Shown piece by piece: positions 27,441 through 36,600 of a DNA stretch of 64,000 bases (position 1 is its first letter; each line of letters starts with the position of its first letter). The stretch lies in the NCBI RefSeq assembly GCF_050433125.1, contig NZ_JBNPXV010000014.1, positions 1-64,000 of the forward strand. The letters are read 5' to 3'. Made by a program: the position numbers and the translations under genes. The notes below the pieces were generated by a model. It was not told the origin of the DNA. It was given only the letters and a program-made list of their open reading frames with translations, and searched no databases. The stretch comes from Roseimarinus sediminis. Lineage in GTDB: Bacteria > Bacteroidota > Bacteroidia > Bacteroidales > Prolixibacteraceae.

Positions 27441-27728
27441 TTACAGTCCTCTGAACCAATCCTGAAAGTATTCACCAAAAGGAATGACTTTCATGTCACC
27501 CTGAACGGCGTATATTAAACTGAGTAACCAAAAGGCAAACAATACAATGGCCAGTATCCATCCCACTACTGGAACCATGCCAAGCAACATGCCAATAACA
27601 TGGATGCCAATGGTCTGACGCAAATAAAATGAAGTGTATTCGTCGCGTTGGTTGCTGTTGATTACCAGTGCGATAATCCAGCCTATCAGGGTGAAGTGTG
27701 CAATAATTGCTTTTACTTTAGCATCCAT
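27441..27728 (-). CDS. Small membrane protein, DUF4870-like
   Basis: 95 aa with three hydrophobic segments: AIIAHFTLIGWIIALVIN (about residues 7-24), IGIHVIGMLLGMVPVVGWIL (about 41-60) and a third ending in LLSLIYAV (about 62-75). A short polar tail ends in YFQDWFRGL. The form and the YLRQTIG segment fit the DUF4870/Tic20-like family of small bacterial membrane proteins of unknown function. It stands alone on the minus strand, convergent with and directly abutting the alanine-dehydrogenase-like gene. Confidence 0.75.
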   Translation of the reverse strand: MDAKVKAIIAHFTLIGWIIALVINSNQRDEYTSFYLRQTIGIHVIGMLLGMVPVVGWILAIVLFAFWLLSLIYAVQGDMKVIPFGEYFQDWFRGL

Positions 27729-28000
27729 TTCAATTCTTATTTAAATTGTATCCCGCAAAATTAGAGAAGATCTCCGATATTTGATAACAATTAAGGTTTT
27801 TGATACCTGCTAATCGGTAAAAGATCGACAAAAAGCGGTAAGTGGTGAAATAGGTGTTATTATTCAAATAATCTTTTTAGAAGAACAGCGATGCAGCTAT
27901 TGAAAGGCAGGACTGACAAAAAAGACAAAAAGGTATTTTGTGTGCTATGTATGGAGCAATTTTAACATTACCCTAAATTGAGGAAAATATGAGCAATCTC
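27729..28000. other. AT-rich spacer upstream of mutA
   Basis: No ORF, tRNA or recognisable riboswitch is visible. The spacer separates the DUF4870-like gene from the mutA promoter. No B12-box-like element was seen despite the cobalamin dependence of the downstream enzyme. Confidence 0.4.
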
Positions 28001-28032
28001 TTGTCGTAACTACTTTGAAACAACTACCTTTG
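28001..28032 (+). promoter_or_regulatory. mutA promoter
   Basis: TTG at 28001-28003, a 21-nt spacer and TACCTTTG at 28025-28032 (TAnnTTTG), 34 nt before the mutA ATG. Confidence 0.6.
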
Positions 28033-28066
28033 CCCTCGTTTAAAAAAATAACTATACAGTTACGTT

Positions 28067-29941
28067 ATGGCAGAGAATAAGATAAAGCTCTTTGAAGAGT
28101 TCCCCCCGGTTACCACCCGGGAGTGGGAGGCTAAAATTGAAGCCGACCTGAAAGGGAAAGATTTTGAAAAGGCACTGGTTTGGAGAACCATCGAAGGCTT
28201 CAACGTCAGGCCTTACTATCGTCAGGAAGACCTTGAAAAGGTGAAGTATCTCGACAATGTTCCGGGTGCATTTCCCTATTCACGAGGTGCGAAAACAAAG
28301 GGAAACGACTGGTACATCCGTCAGGATATAAAAGTTGATGACCTTGAAGCGGGCAATAAAAAAGCACTCAGCGTACTTCAGCGCGGAGTTACTTCGCTTG
28401 GTTTTATTGTTGAAGGAAAAAACACCTTAACACTTTCTGATCTTGATGTTTTGTTAAAAGACATTTGTCTGGAGGCAATTGAGCTCAACCTCATTTGTTG
28501 TTCCAACAAGGTGGAAAATGCCGAAGTGCTTGCCCAATACATCTCAAACAAGTACGGAAGTGAAAACAACATCAAAGCATCGGTTAACATCGACCCCATT
28601 GGGGCAATGACCCGCAACGGTGCTTTTGATGCTTCGCTTATGCCCAAAATCAAATCATTGATTGAAGAAAGCATTGGACTGAAAGGATGGTCGCTGATTG
28701 GTGTTAATGGTAAAATTTTCCGCGATGCGGGTTCATCCATCGCTCAGGAGCTGGCATTTGCCCTGGCTGCCGGTGCCGAATACCTTACCCAACTTAGTGA
28801 AGCAGGCCTCGATGCTAAAATCGCAGCGCCAAAAATCAAATTCAACCTGGGTGTGGGCACCAATTACTTTATGGAGATTGCCAAATTGCGTGCTGCACGT
28901 TTTCTGTGGGCAAAAATTGTGGAGGCATATATGCCCGGCTGCAACGCCGACGAATGTGCCTGCGCTGCAATCATGAATATTCACAGCGAAAATACCATCT
29001 GGAACAAAACCGTTTATGATCCCTATGTGAACATGCTCCGTACGCAAACCGAAGCCATGAGCGCAGCCCTGGGGGGAACCGATTCAATGACGGTTATACC
29101 CTTTAATTCGATTTACGAAGAAAGCACCCCCTTCTCGGAGCGTATTGCCCGCAATCAGCAAATATTGTTAAAAGAAGAATCGCATTTCGACAAAATTTCA
29201 GACCCGGCTGCCGGTTCTTATTATATCGAAACCCTTACCGACAGCCTTGCTACTGCTGCCTGGAACTTGTTTGTTGAGGTTCAGGATAAAGGTGGATATG
29301 TTGAAGCTTTTAAAACCGGATTTGTTCAGGAACAGGTAAAGGCAACTTCCGATAAGCTCGATAAAAACATAGCGATTAGAAAAGACAGTCTACTGGGAAC
29401 CAATCAATTCCCGAATTTTACCGAGTACATGGAGAAAGAGCTTAATGCCGAAGTATTTCAGCGCCGGCAGTGCAAAGCGAGCAATGCTGTTGCCGAGCCA
29501 CTTTCGACTTACCGTGGTGCGCAGGCTTTTGAAACCTTGCGTGCAGCAACCGATACTTTTGCGCTGAAAAACAAGCGTCCGCTGGTGTTTATGCTTCCTG
29601 TTGGAAAACTGAATATGCGTAAGGCGCGTGCCCAGTTTGCTGCCAACTTTTTTGCCGTTGCCGGTTTCGAAGTGAAAGAAGGCAAGGGATACGATACCGT
29701 TGAGGAAGGCATCGCCGATGCGAAGCAACTCGGGGCCGACCTTGTAGTACTGTGCAGTTCTGATGAAGAGTATGCCGCACTTGCCCCCGTGGCCTTCAGC
29801 CAACTCGACAGGGAAGTCTTTGTTGTAGCAGGTTTTCCCGAATGCAAAGACGAGCTCGAAGCAAAAGGCATCAACAACTTCATCCACGTACGCAGCAATT
29901 TGTTGGAAGAGCTGAAGTCGTACCAGGCACAATTAATATAA
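28067..29941 (+). CDS. mutA: Methylmalonyl-CoA mutase small subunit
   Basis: 624-aa small (beta) subunit of the heterodimeric mutase that interconverts succinyl-CoA and methylmalonyl-CoA in propionate metabolism. The N-terminal part (KLFEEFPPVTTREWEAKIEADLKGKDFEKALVW) is typical. The TIM-barrel region includes GVGTNYFMEIAKLRAARFLWAKIVEAY. The C-terminal flavodoxin-like domain (about 500-624) lacks the DxHxxG cobalamin-ligand motif, as expected for the non-catalytic subunit. It is first of the mutA-mutB pair; a four-helix-bundle gene is inserted between them directly after its stop codon. Confidence 0.95.
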   Translation: MAENKIKLFEEFPPVTTREWEAKIEADLKGKDFEKALVWRTIEGFNVRPYYRQEDLEKVKYLDNVPGAFPYSRGAKTKGNDWYIRQDIKVDDLEAGNKKALSVLQRGVTSLGFIVEGKNTLTLSDLDVLLKDICLEAIELNLICCSNKVENAEVLAQYISNKYGSENNIKASVNIDPIGAMTRNGAFDASLMPKIKSLIEESIGLKGWSLIGVNGKIFRDAGSSIAQELAFALAAGAEYLTQLSEAGLDAKIAAPKIKFNLGVGTNYFMEIAKLRAARFLWAKIVEAYMPGCNADECACAAIMNIHSENTIWNKTVYDPYVNMLRTQTEAMSAALGGTDSMTVIPFNSIYEESTPFSERIARNQQILLKEESHFDKISDPAAGSYYIETLTDSLATAAWNLFVEVQDKGGYVEAFKTGFVQEQVKATSDKLDKNIAIRKDSLLGTNQFPNFTEYMEKELNAEVFQRRQCKASNAVAEPLSTYRGAQAFETLRAATDTFALKNKRPLVFMLPVGKLNMRKARAQFAANFFAVAGFEVKEGKGYDTVEEGIADAKQLGADLVVLCSSDEEYAALAPVAFSQLDREVFVVAGFPECKDELEAKGINNFIHVRSNLLEELKSYQAQLI

Positions 29942-29948
29942 TAAACAC

Positions 29949-30022
29949 ATTAGAAATAGATGTTAGACAATAGATGTTAGACAATAGATATTAGATCTTT
30001 GACACTAGATAAAAGACAAGAT
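29949..30022. repeat. Degenerate 7-nt tandem array, mutA-side arm
   Basis: The array reads as 7-mers AATAGAT, GTTAGAC, AATAGAT, GTTAGAC, AATAGAT, ATTAGAT, CTTTGAC, ACTAGAT, AAAAGAC. It starts 8 nt after the mutA stop and runs up to the start of the four-helix-bundle gene. It is inverted relative to the array at 30373-30436. Confidence 0.75.
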
Positions 30023-30025
30023 GTC

Positions 30026-30382
30026 ATGCATAATTATAAGGAAATAAAGATTTGGAAGAGAGCCCGGATGTTGGTTAAGGATGTTTATTTGCTAACAAAA
30101 GAGTATCCTAAGGAAGAAATCTATGGTCTGACTTCTCAGGTTAAGAGGGCTGTTGTTTCAATCCCGGCAAATATTGCTGAAGGTGCTGGTCGTGGAACAA
30201 ATAAAGAATTTAGCCATTTTCTTGATATTGCACGTGGTTCCTTATATGAATTGGAAACTTTGATAATTCTTTCTAGTGATCTTGAATTTATTCAGGAATC
30301 TAAAAGTATTGAAGTATTAAATGAAACTACAGAGATTTTGTTAATGCTCAATGGCTTTCAATCCAATCTGTTAAAAATCTAA
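30026..30382 (+). CDS. Four-helix bundle protein (S23/IVS-encoded family)
   Basis: 118 aa when started at the ATG at 30026 (MHNYKEIKIWKRAR); a TTG nine codons upstream lies in the repeat array and is less likely. The family hallmark AVVSIPANIAEGAGRGTNKEFSHFL is present, as are helical segments YELETLIILSSDLEF and the C-terminal ILLMLNGFQSNLL. The only member of the same broad family elsewhere in the window is at 2555-2914, and the two are clearly diverged. No catalytic motif or signal peptide. It is inserted between mutA and mutB in the operon direction and enclosed by inverted 7-nt arrays. A role in methylmalonyl-CoA metabolism is not supported. Confidence 0.85.
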   Translation: MHNYKEIKIWKRARMLVKDVYLLTKEYPKEEIYGLTSQVKRAVVSIPANIAEGAGRGTNKEFSHFLDIARGSLYELETLIILSSDLEFIQESKSIEVLNETTEILLMLNGFQSNLLKI

Positions 30383-30436
30383 AATCTCAGGTCTAAAGTC
30401 TATTGTCTTTAATCTAAAGTCTATAATCTAAAACAT
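30373..30436. repeat. Degenerate 7-nt tandem array, mutB-side arm
   Basis: The array reads as 7-mers AATCTAA, AATCTCA, GGTCTAA, AGTCTAT, TGTCTTT, AATCTAA, AGTCTAT, AATCTAA. It begins at the last codons of the four-helix-bundle gene and ends 6 nt before the mutB ATG. Units such as GTCTATTGTCT are the complement of AGACAATAGAT in the other arm. Confidence 0.75.
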
Positions 30437-30442
30437 AAAGGT

Positions 30443-32599
30443 ATGAAACCAAATTTCAAAGATATAAATATCAAAAGCGGCGCGGCCAATGCGGTTGATG
30501 AGCAGAAGTGGGCCGAAGAAAACGGGATTAAAAAAGATTGGGTAACACCCGAGCAGATTCCCGTGAAACCAGTTTACACAAAAAGCGACCTCGAAGGAAT
30601 GGAGCATCTGAATTATGCTGCCGGACTTCCACCGTTTTTACACGGGCCTTATTCGGCTATGTACGCCATGCGCCCGTGGACGATCCGCCAATATGCCGGA
30701 TTCTCAACTGCCGAGGAAAGCAACGCATTTTATCGTCGTAACCTGGCAGCCGGACAAAAAGGCTTGTCGGTGGCATTCGACCTGGCTACACACCGTGGCT
30801 ACGACAGCGACCACCCACGTGTGGTTGGCGACGTAGGGAAAGCCGGTGTGGCGGTCGATTCTATTCTCGACATGAAAATCCTTTTCGACCAGATTCCACT
30901 CGACGAAATGTCGGTATCGATGACCATGAACGGAGCAGTGCTTCCGGTATTGGCTTTTTACATTGTTACCGGTTTGGAGCAGGGCGCTACACTCGACCAG
31001 CTTTCGGGAACGATACAAAACGATATTCTGAAAGAATTTATGGTGCGGAATACTTACATCTACCCGCCAAAATTCTCGATGAAAATTATTGCCGACATTT
31101 TCGAATATACGTCGAAAAATATGCCGCGCTTTAACTCGATTTCAATTTCGGGTTATCACATGCAGGAAGCCGGAGCAACCGCCGACATCGAAATGGCCTA
31201 TACTCTGGCCGATGGTTTGGAGTATTTACGTGCCGGAATTAACGCCGGTATGGATATCGACTCGTTTGCCCCACGTTTATCGTTTTTCTGGGCTATCGGC
31301 ATGAACCACTTTATGGAAATTGCCAAAATGCGTGCTGCCCGTATGATTTGGGCTAAGCTGGTAAAACAATTCAATCCGAAAAATCCAAAATCGATGGCTT
31401 TGCGTACCCACTCGCAAACTTCGGGTTGGTCGCTTACCGAGCAGGATCCGTTTAACAACGTTGGTCGTACCTGTATCGAAGCCATGGCTTCGGCACTGGG
31501 GCACACCCAATCGCTGCACACCAACGCACTCGACGAGGCCATTGCCTTGCCAACCGATTTCTCGGCACGTATTGCCCGTAACACACAGTTATACATTCAG
31601 CAAGAAACCGAAATTTGCCGTGGTGTTGACCCATGGGCTGGTTCGTACTATGTTGAGTCGCTCACTCAGGAACTTTATACCAAAGCATGGGCGCTTATCG
31701 AAGAGGTTGAAAAACTGGGTGGTATGGCAAAAGCCATCGAAACCGGTGTGCCTAAAATGCGTATCGAAGAAGCCGCAGCACGTGCGCAGGGGCGTATCGA
31801 TGCCGGAACACAAACCATTGTGGGAGTTAACAAGTATAAACTCGACAAGCAAGACCCCATTGATATTCTCGAGATTGACAACACAGCCGTTCGTTTATCA
31901 CAAATTGAGCGCCTGAAAAAATTGCGTGCCGGGCGTAACGAAGACGAATGCCAGGCAGCATTGACTGCCTTGTCGAATGCCGTTGAGACTGGCAAGGGCA
32001 ACTTGCTCGAATTGGCTGTTGAGGCAGCGAAAAAACGTGCATCGTTGGGCGAAATTTCCGACGCTTGCGAAAAACATGTAGGACGATACAAAGCAGTAAT
32101 CAGAACCATTGAAGGCGTGTATTCATCAGAAGCCAGAAACAACGACGACTTTGCCCAGGCTGTGAAGTTGGTCGAAAAATTTGCCGAAATGGAAGGCCGT
32201 CAGCCCCGCATTATGATTGCAAAAATGGGACAAGACGGGCACGACCGCGGCGCAAAAGTAGTAGCAACCGGTTATGCCGACCTCGGTTTCGACGTGGATA
32301 TGGGGCCATTGTTCCAAACGCCCGAAGAAGCCGCCAAACAAGCCGTTGAAAACGATGTGCATGTTTTGGGTGTTTCATCGCTGGCTGCCGGGCATAAAAC
32401 CCTGGTACCATCGGTAATCGAAGAGCTGAAAAAGCTTGGCCGCGAAGATATCATCGTGATTGCCGGAGGGGTTATTCCATCGCAGGATTACCAATTCTTG
32501 TACGATGCCGGTGTTTCGGCCATATTTGGCCCCGGTAGCAGCGTAGCCACTGCCGGTAAAAAAATCATGGAAATACTGATTGAAATTTACGGAGAGTAA
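30443..32599 (+). CDS. mutB: Methylmalonyl-CoA mutase large subunit
   Basis: 718-aa catalytic subunit. The substrate-binding barrel includes PWTIRQYAGFSTAEESNAFYR and LSVAFDLATHRGYDSDHPRVVGDVGKAGVA, both highly conserved. The C-terminal cobalamin-binding domain (about 590-718) has the DGHDRG motif (DxHxxG, lower-ligand His), followed by VLGVSSLAAGHKTLVPSVIEEL and GGVIPSQDY. With MutA it forms the AdoCbl-dependent mutase used for propionate production or assimilation. It ends at a strong hairpin terminator. Confidence 0.97.
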   Translation: MKPNFKDINIKSGAANAVDEQKWAEENGIKKDWVTPEQIPVKPVYTKSDLEGMEHLNYAAGLPPFLHGPYSAMYAMRPWTIRQYAGFSTAEESNAFYRRNLAAGQKGLSVAFDLATHRGYDSDHPRVVGDVGKAGVAVDSILDMKILFDQIPLDEMSVSMTMNGAVLPVLAFYIVTGLEQGATLDQLSGTIQNDILKEFMVRNTYIYPPKFSMKIIADIFEYTSKNMPRFNSISISGYHMQEAGATADIEMAYTLADGLEYLRAGINAGMDIDSFAPRLSFFWAIGMNHFMEIAKMRAARMIWAKLVKQFNPKNPKSMALRTHSQTSGWSLTEQDPFNNVGRTCIEAMASALGHTQSLHTNALDEAIALPTDFSARIARNTQLYIQQETEICRGVDPWAGSYYVESLTQELYTKAWALIEEVEKLGGMAKAIETGVPKMRIEEAAARAQGRIDAGTQTIVGVNKYKLDKQDPIDILEIDNTAVRLSQIERLKKLRAGRNEDECQAALTALSNAVETGKGNLLELAVEAAKKRASLGEISDACEKHVGRYKAVIRTIEGVYSSEARNNDDFAQAVKLVEKFAEMEGRQPRIMIAKMGQDGHDRGAKVVATGYADLGFDVDMGPLFQTPEEAAKQAVENDVHVLGVSSLAAGHKTLVPSVIEELKKLGREDIIVIAGGVIPSQDYQFLYDAGVSAIFGPGSSVATAGKKIMEILIEIYGE

Positions 32600-32634
32600 A
32601 CAAATTACTATTTGTAATTGACAATTTACTATGT

Positions 32635-32666
32635 AAGCCCCGCTGTCGGAAGATGGCGGGGCTTTT
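32635..32666 (+). terminator. mutB terminator
   Basis: A 9-bp AAGCCCCGC/GCGGGGCTT stem followed by TT, about 35 nt after the mutB stop. Confidence 0.8.
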
Positions 32667-32679
32667 ACAAGATCAACGT

Positions 32680-33609
32680 GCCTGAGTTCCTGAGTTCCTG
32701 AGTACCTTAGTTCCTTAGTACCTGAGTACATAAGTTCATAAGAAAGCTATTCCGAAGATTTCCATTCCATGCAAAGGTGAAGACAATTGCTTTCCATCGC
32801 TTCCAATTGCCTCCCATTGCTTTCAATCCTTTTCTATTGTGTTCTATTGTGTCTATTGTGGTTTTTTTTAGTACCTGAGTACCTGAGTGCCTGAGTGCCT
32901 TAGGACCTGAGTGCCTGAGTACCTGAGTACCTTAGTTCCTTAGTACCTGAGTACATAAGTTCATAAGAGCGCCATTGCAAAGATTTCCATTCCGTGCAAA
33001 GGTGAAAACAATTGCTTTCCATCGCTTCCAATTGCCTCCCATTGCTTTCAATCCTTTTCTATTGTGTCCTATTGTGTCTATTGTTGTTTTTCNNNNNNNN
33101 NNNNNNNNNNNNNNNNNNNNNNNNNNNNNNNNNNNNNNNNNNNNNNNNNNNNNNNNNNNNNNNNNNNNNNNNNNNNNNNNNNNNNNCCATTCCATGCAAA
33201 GGTGAAAACAATTGCTTTCCATCGCTTCCAATTGCCTCCCATTGCTTTCAATCCTTTTCTATTGTGTCCTATTGTGTCTATTGTGGTTTTTTTTAGTACC
33301 TGAGTACCTGAGTGCCTGAGTGCCTGAGTGAATAAGTTCATAAGAACGCCATTGCGAAGCAAGTTTCGATTCTGTGCAAAGGTGAAGACAATTGCTTCCC
33401 ATCGCTTCCCATTGCTTTCAATTCTTTTCTGTTGCTTTCCATTGCGAAGCAAGTTAGCCGTCCACTATTCGCACACCAACGAGCCCCGTAGAAATATTCT
33501 CCTTACGTCGAATTTCACGGGGCAGGCAGCGAGCAACCAGCAACGAGCAACGAGTAACGAGCAACCGCTTCCCATCGCTTTCTTTTTCCTTCCTGACTTT
33601 TTCCTTCTT
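32680..33609. repeat. Composite degenerate tandem-repeat array (block 1)
   Basis: The non-coding stretch between mutB and the first giant gene is built of ordered modules. First comes an 8-nt array (AGTACCTG variants). A conserved core follows (AAGTTCATAAGA ... GCAAAGGTGAAGACAATTGC), then a 10-nt pyrimidine-rich array (ATTGCTTTCC variants) ending in TTGTGG plus a T-run. The core occurs at about 32771, 32996, 33196 and 33373. Toward the end are a 7-nt array (AACGAGC variants) and a hairpin element (33484-33524). A 94-N assembly gap interrupts the block. Short ORFs here are translations of repeats. Confidence 0.85.
33093..33186. other. Assembly gap (94 N)
   Basis: 94 undetermined bases inside the repeat block, with nearly identical repeat units on both sides; the true length is probably not 94. 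Confidence 0.98.
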
Positions 33610-33610
33610 T

Positions 33611-36600
33611 TCAATTAAACGCCCCCACTTCGGGCATGGCTTCAATGGTGTAGTTGGCCTCATTATCGCTGATTGCTTCCGTTTCACCACAGCTTCCACC
33701 GTCGAGGGCGTTGCTGATTACCAGGTTGATATCCTGGGCGCTTCCCGGGGTGTTTTCAATCTGAAAAAGCAGGTCGACATAGGCATTGTTGCCGGCATCA
33801 ACGCTTCCCGAAATCAGGGACCCTGTACGTGTTGGAGCTGTTGTGTCGTTGCCTTCGAGTGTTAGCACTGTAACATTTGATGGGTTCGAGGTATTGATTA
33901 CCGTGCCTGTTAGAGTAAAGTCGAAGGTCCAGCCACTTTGATAGTCATAGGCGGCATCGGGTTCAACGCGAAAGATGACTTCGGTGGCACCATGGTTATA
34001 ACTGGTATTCTCAGGATTAAAGGCCGGGTTGGTAGCAGGTGATAAATCGGGGCAGTCGGACGCACCATTGGGCGAAACGATCAGGTTGAAACGGGTGATG
34101 GAAATGGTAAAAGACACTTCATCGCTACAACCTGAGTTGCTATCGTAAATGTACAAGCTGGCATTATTGCTTATAACATCACCAGCATTGTATTGAGTGC
34201 CACTTCCGTTGCTTCCTGTATAGTAAGCTTCGTTGCCGCTAAGGTTGGTACCGGTGATGGCAGGCAGGGTATACGGGCCGCATGACGTTTGGTTGCCGGG
34301 TGAGTTGATAACAGGCAGCGAATTGACAGTAACCGTTACTTCGTTGGAAGTACCGTTGTTATTTTGATTTTTATAATAGTAGTATCGATAAAGAAAGGTA
34401 CCTGCTGTTGTAGGTGTATATACTTCAGAACAGTTGTTGCCAGGATTGGCGATGATGGGGGCCCAACTGGTTCCACCATCCGAAGAAGCTTCGTAGTATT
34501 GAATGTCGCTGCACGAAACATTGCCAGAAACAGCGGCAGTAAAAGTGAGCTGATCGCCCAGACAAATGGAAGAACTGGAAGAAGTCAGGCTAAAGGTAGG
34601 GGCAGCATCATCGTTTACAATAAATACAATGTGCGACGAAGGGGCTGCCAGGGCAGCATTGCTTGGCGTCCCCAGTTGAATGATGATGGTTTCATTGTCT
34701 TCGTATTCACTGTCCTGATGAATGCTGAAGCTGATACTGGCAGTCGTGTTTCCGGCTGTGATTAGCAGGGGAGTATTGGTGTTTAGCGTATAATCAGTTC
34801 CTCCACCCGAGGCGGTACTTGATGAACTTATTGTGAAGGGGATACTAATATCGGATGAGCTTGTTGTATTCAGAGAAAGCGTGATGGTGATGCCCGTTTC
34901 TGCTTCCGTTTGGTTGGTGGTGGCTGCATCGAATTTAACCAGGGGCAAGGTTGAGAAAGTGACCCTGATTTTGCCCTTGGCCCCTGCACCCCCACTGGTT
35001 TCAGTTCCTGGATTGCCACTACTTACGGCACCCGAGCCACCGCCACCGTGCAATGCTCCCGGATTGCCGTTGAAATAGCCATTGATAGTAGTAATTCCAG
35101 CCCCTCCGGCCCCGCCAAAATCAGCAGTGCCGGCACCTTCGGTGTTATTGACGGCATCTTTCCCATCGGCAGTTGATCCGGCACCACCACCACCACCACC
35201 GGAACCAGCATCAGAAGCATTGCCACCGTTACCCCCTGAGTGGACTATGTCTCCAATGGCACCTGATACAGATCCTAAGCCACCTATCCCAGGTGAATTT
35301 TTATCACCTTCAGTACCGGCAGCTCCTCCCGGTGCATAAACTGTTGAGGTAGAACCAAACCAGGAGGCATTACCGGCCGTATTTCCAATGCCCCCTGCGC
35401 CAACTGTATAATTGTAGGTGCCCGATGCACCGCTTATTGTTTTGGCAGCATAAGCTCCCCCTGCGCCACCACCGCCACGGCTGGTGCCTTCTCCGCTGTG
35501 TGAGGCATTGCCGCCGCCACCGCCACCACCCCAGCATTCCACCACAATGGTGCTGATGCCCGAGGGAACGGTAAAAGTGCCGCTTTCATCCAACTCGGCC
35601 GTTACCAGTGATAGATAGTCTATTCCGGGAACGGGATTGATCCATTCATCAAAATTCTCAATTTCAGGGCAACTAGTGCCAGAACATATCACCGTATCGA
35701 AAACATATACATCAACCGTCGGATTCCCAAATGATGTAGTACCATCAACTTCATAATCGCCTGCAACAATCAGGTTGGCGTATGAATCTGCAGTAAAATC
35801 ATCTGATAAATTGAAATCACCTTCTACCACTACCAGTGTTGTATTCGACATGTACATATCTTCAGCACTTAGTGATCCATCAACATCCATGATGGTAGAA
35901 CTATTTAGTGAGATGCCTGCATCAACTACCACATTACTTCGTGTTGAAAGAAAGGCATAATTGCTCATGCTCAGACTACCAGAACTAATAGTTCCATCAA
36001 CACTAAGAAGTGTATTTCCACTCATCGAGATTCCTGCATTGACATCAAGAATACCATTGGAACTTAACGAACTCGTATTGCTTAAGGTCAGACTTTCTGA
36101 TTCAATATTTCCAGCCACTTCCAGAATTCCGTTTTCTGAAAGTTCAATGTTACCATTAGTGTCAAGATGCTGTCCAACAATTAGCTGGGCGTTATACTGA
36201 ACTTTTAGTCCGGACATGAAGGCACTTCCAGTAACATTGATGTCAAATTGCCCGTTGTTGCCTCTGAGATCCAAAGATCCTGAAATGTCCAGATTTCCGC
36301 CAACATTGATTTCACCGCTATGACCAAACTGGAGATTCCCGTTGGTGACTATAAAATCACCAGCTATGTCCATTACCAAAGGTCCCCAAAAATTAAAATT
36401 GCCTGAGTTAGAAACAGTGAAGTCACCGGTTACAATCAGGCTGACATTTGGCCCCATTATCTGTCCACTGGCCCAGTTCAAATTACCATCATAGGTAATC
36501 ACATGGCCGGCATTGATGTTTACCTGATCACCGGGCAAGGGGTATTTATTGTCTGTGCGTCCCCAGGTCGCATCATCGGTCCAGTCTCCTGTTGTAGCAC

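Noticed and set aside
27729..28066. Cobalamin riboswitch upstream of mutA
   Set aside because: No B12-box-like segment or long structured leader was seen; the predicted promoter leaves a leader of only about 30 nt.
29999..30382. Avd-like component of a diversity-generating retroelement
   Set aside because: Four-helix-bundle proteins are related to Avd, but there is no reverse transcriptase and no template/variable repeat pair with adenine-specific changes in the window.
32932..33452. Short ORFs across the repeat block and assembly gap
   Set aside because: Translations of the 8- and 10-nt repeats in several frames, interrupted by N; no start context or protein-like pattern.
33611..34090. Standard type IX secretion C-terminal domain (type A or B) on giant protein 1
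   Set aside because: The shared C-terminal domain ends in AMPEVGAFN and lacks the usual basic-ending tail of these sorting domains; recorded instead as a candidate new signal.
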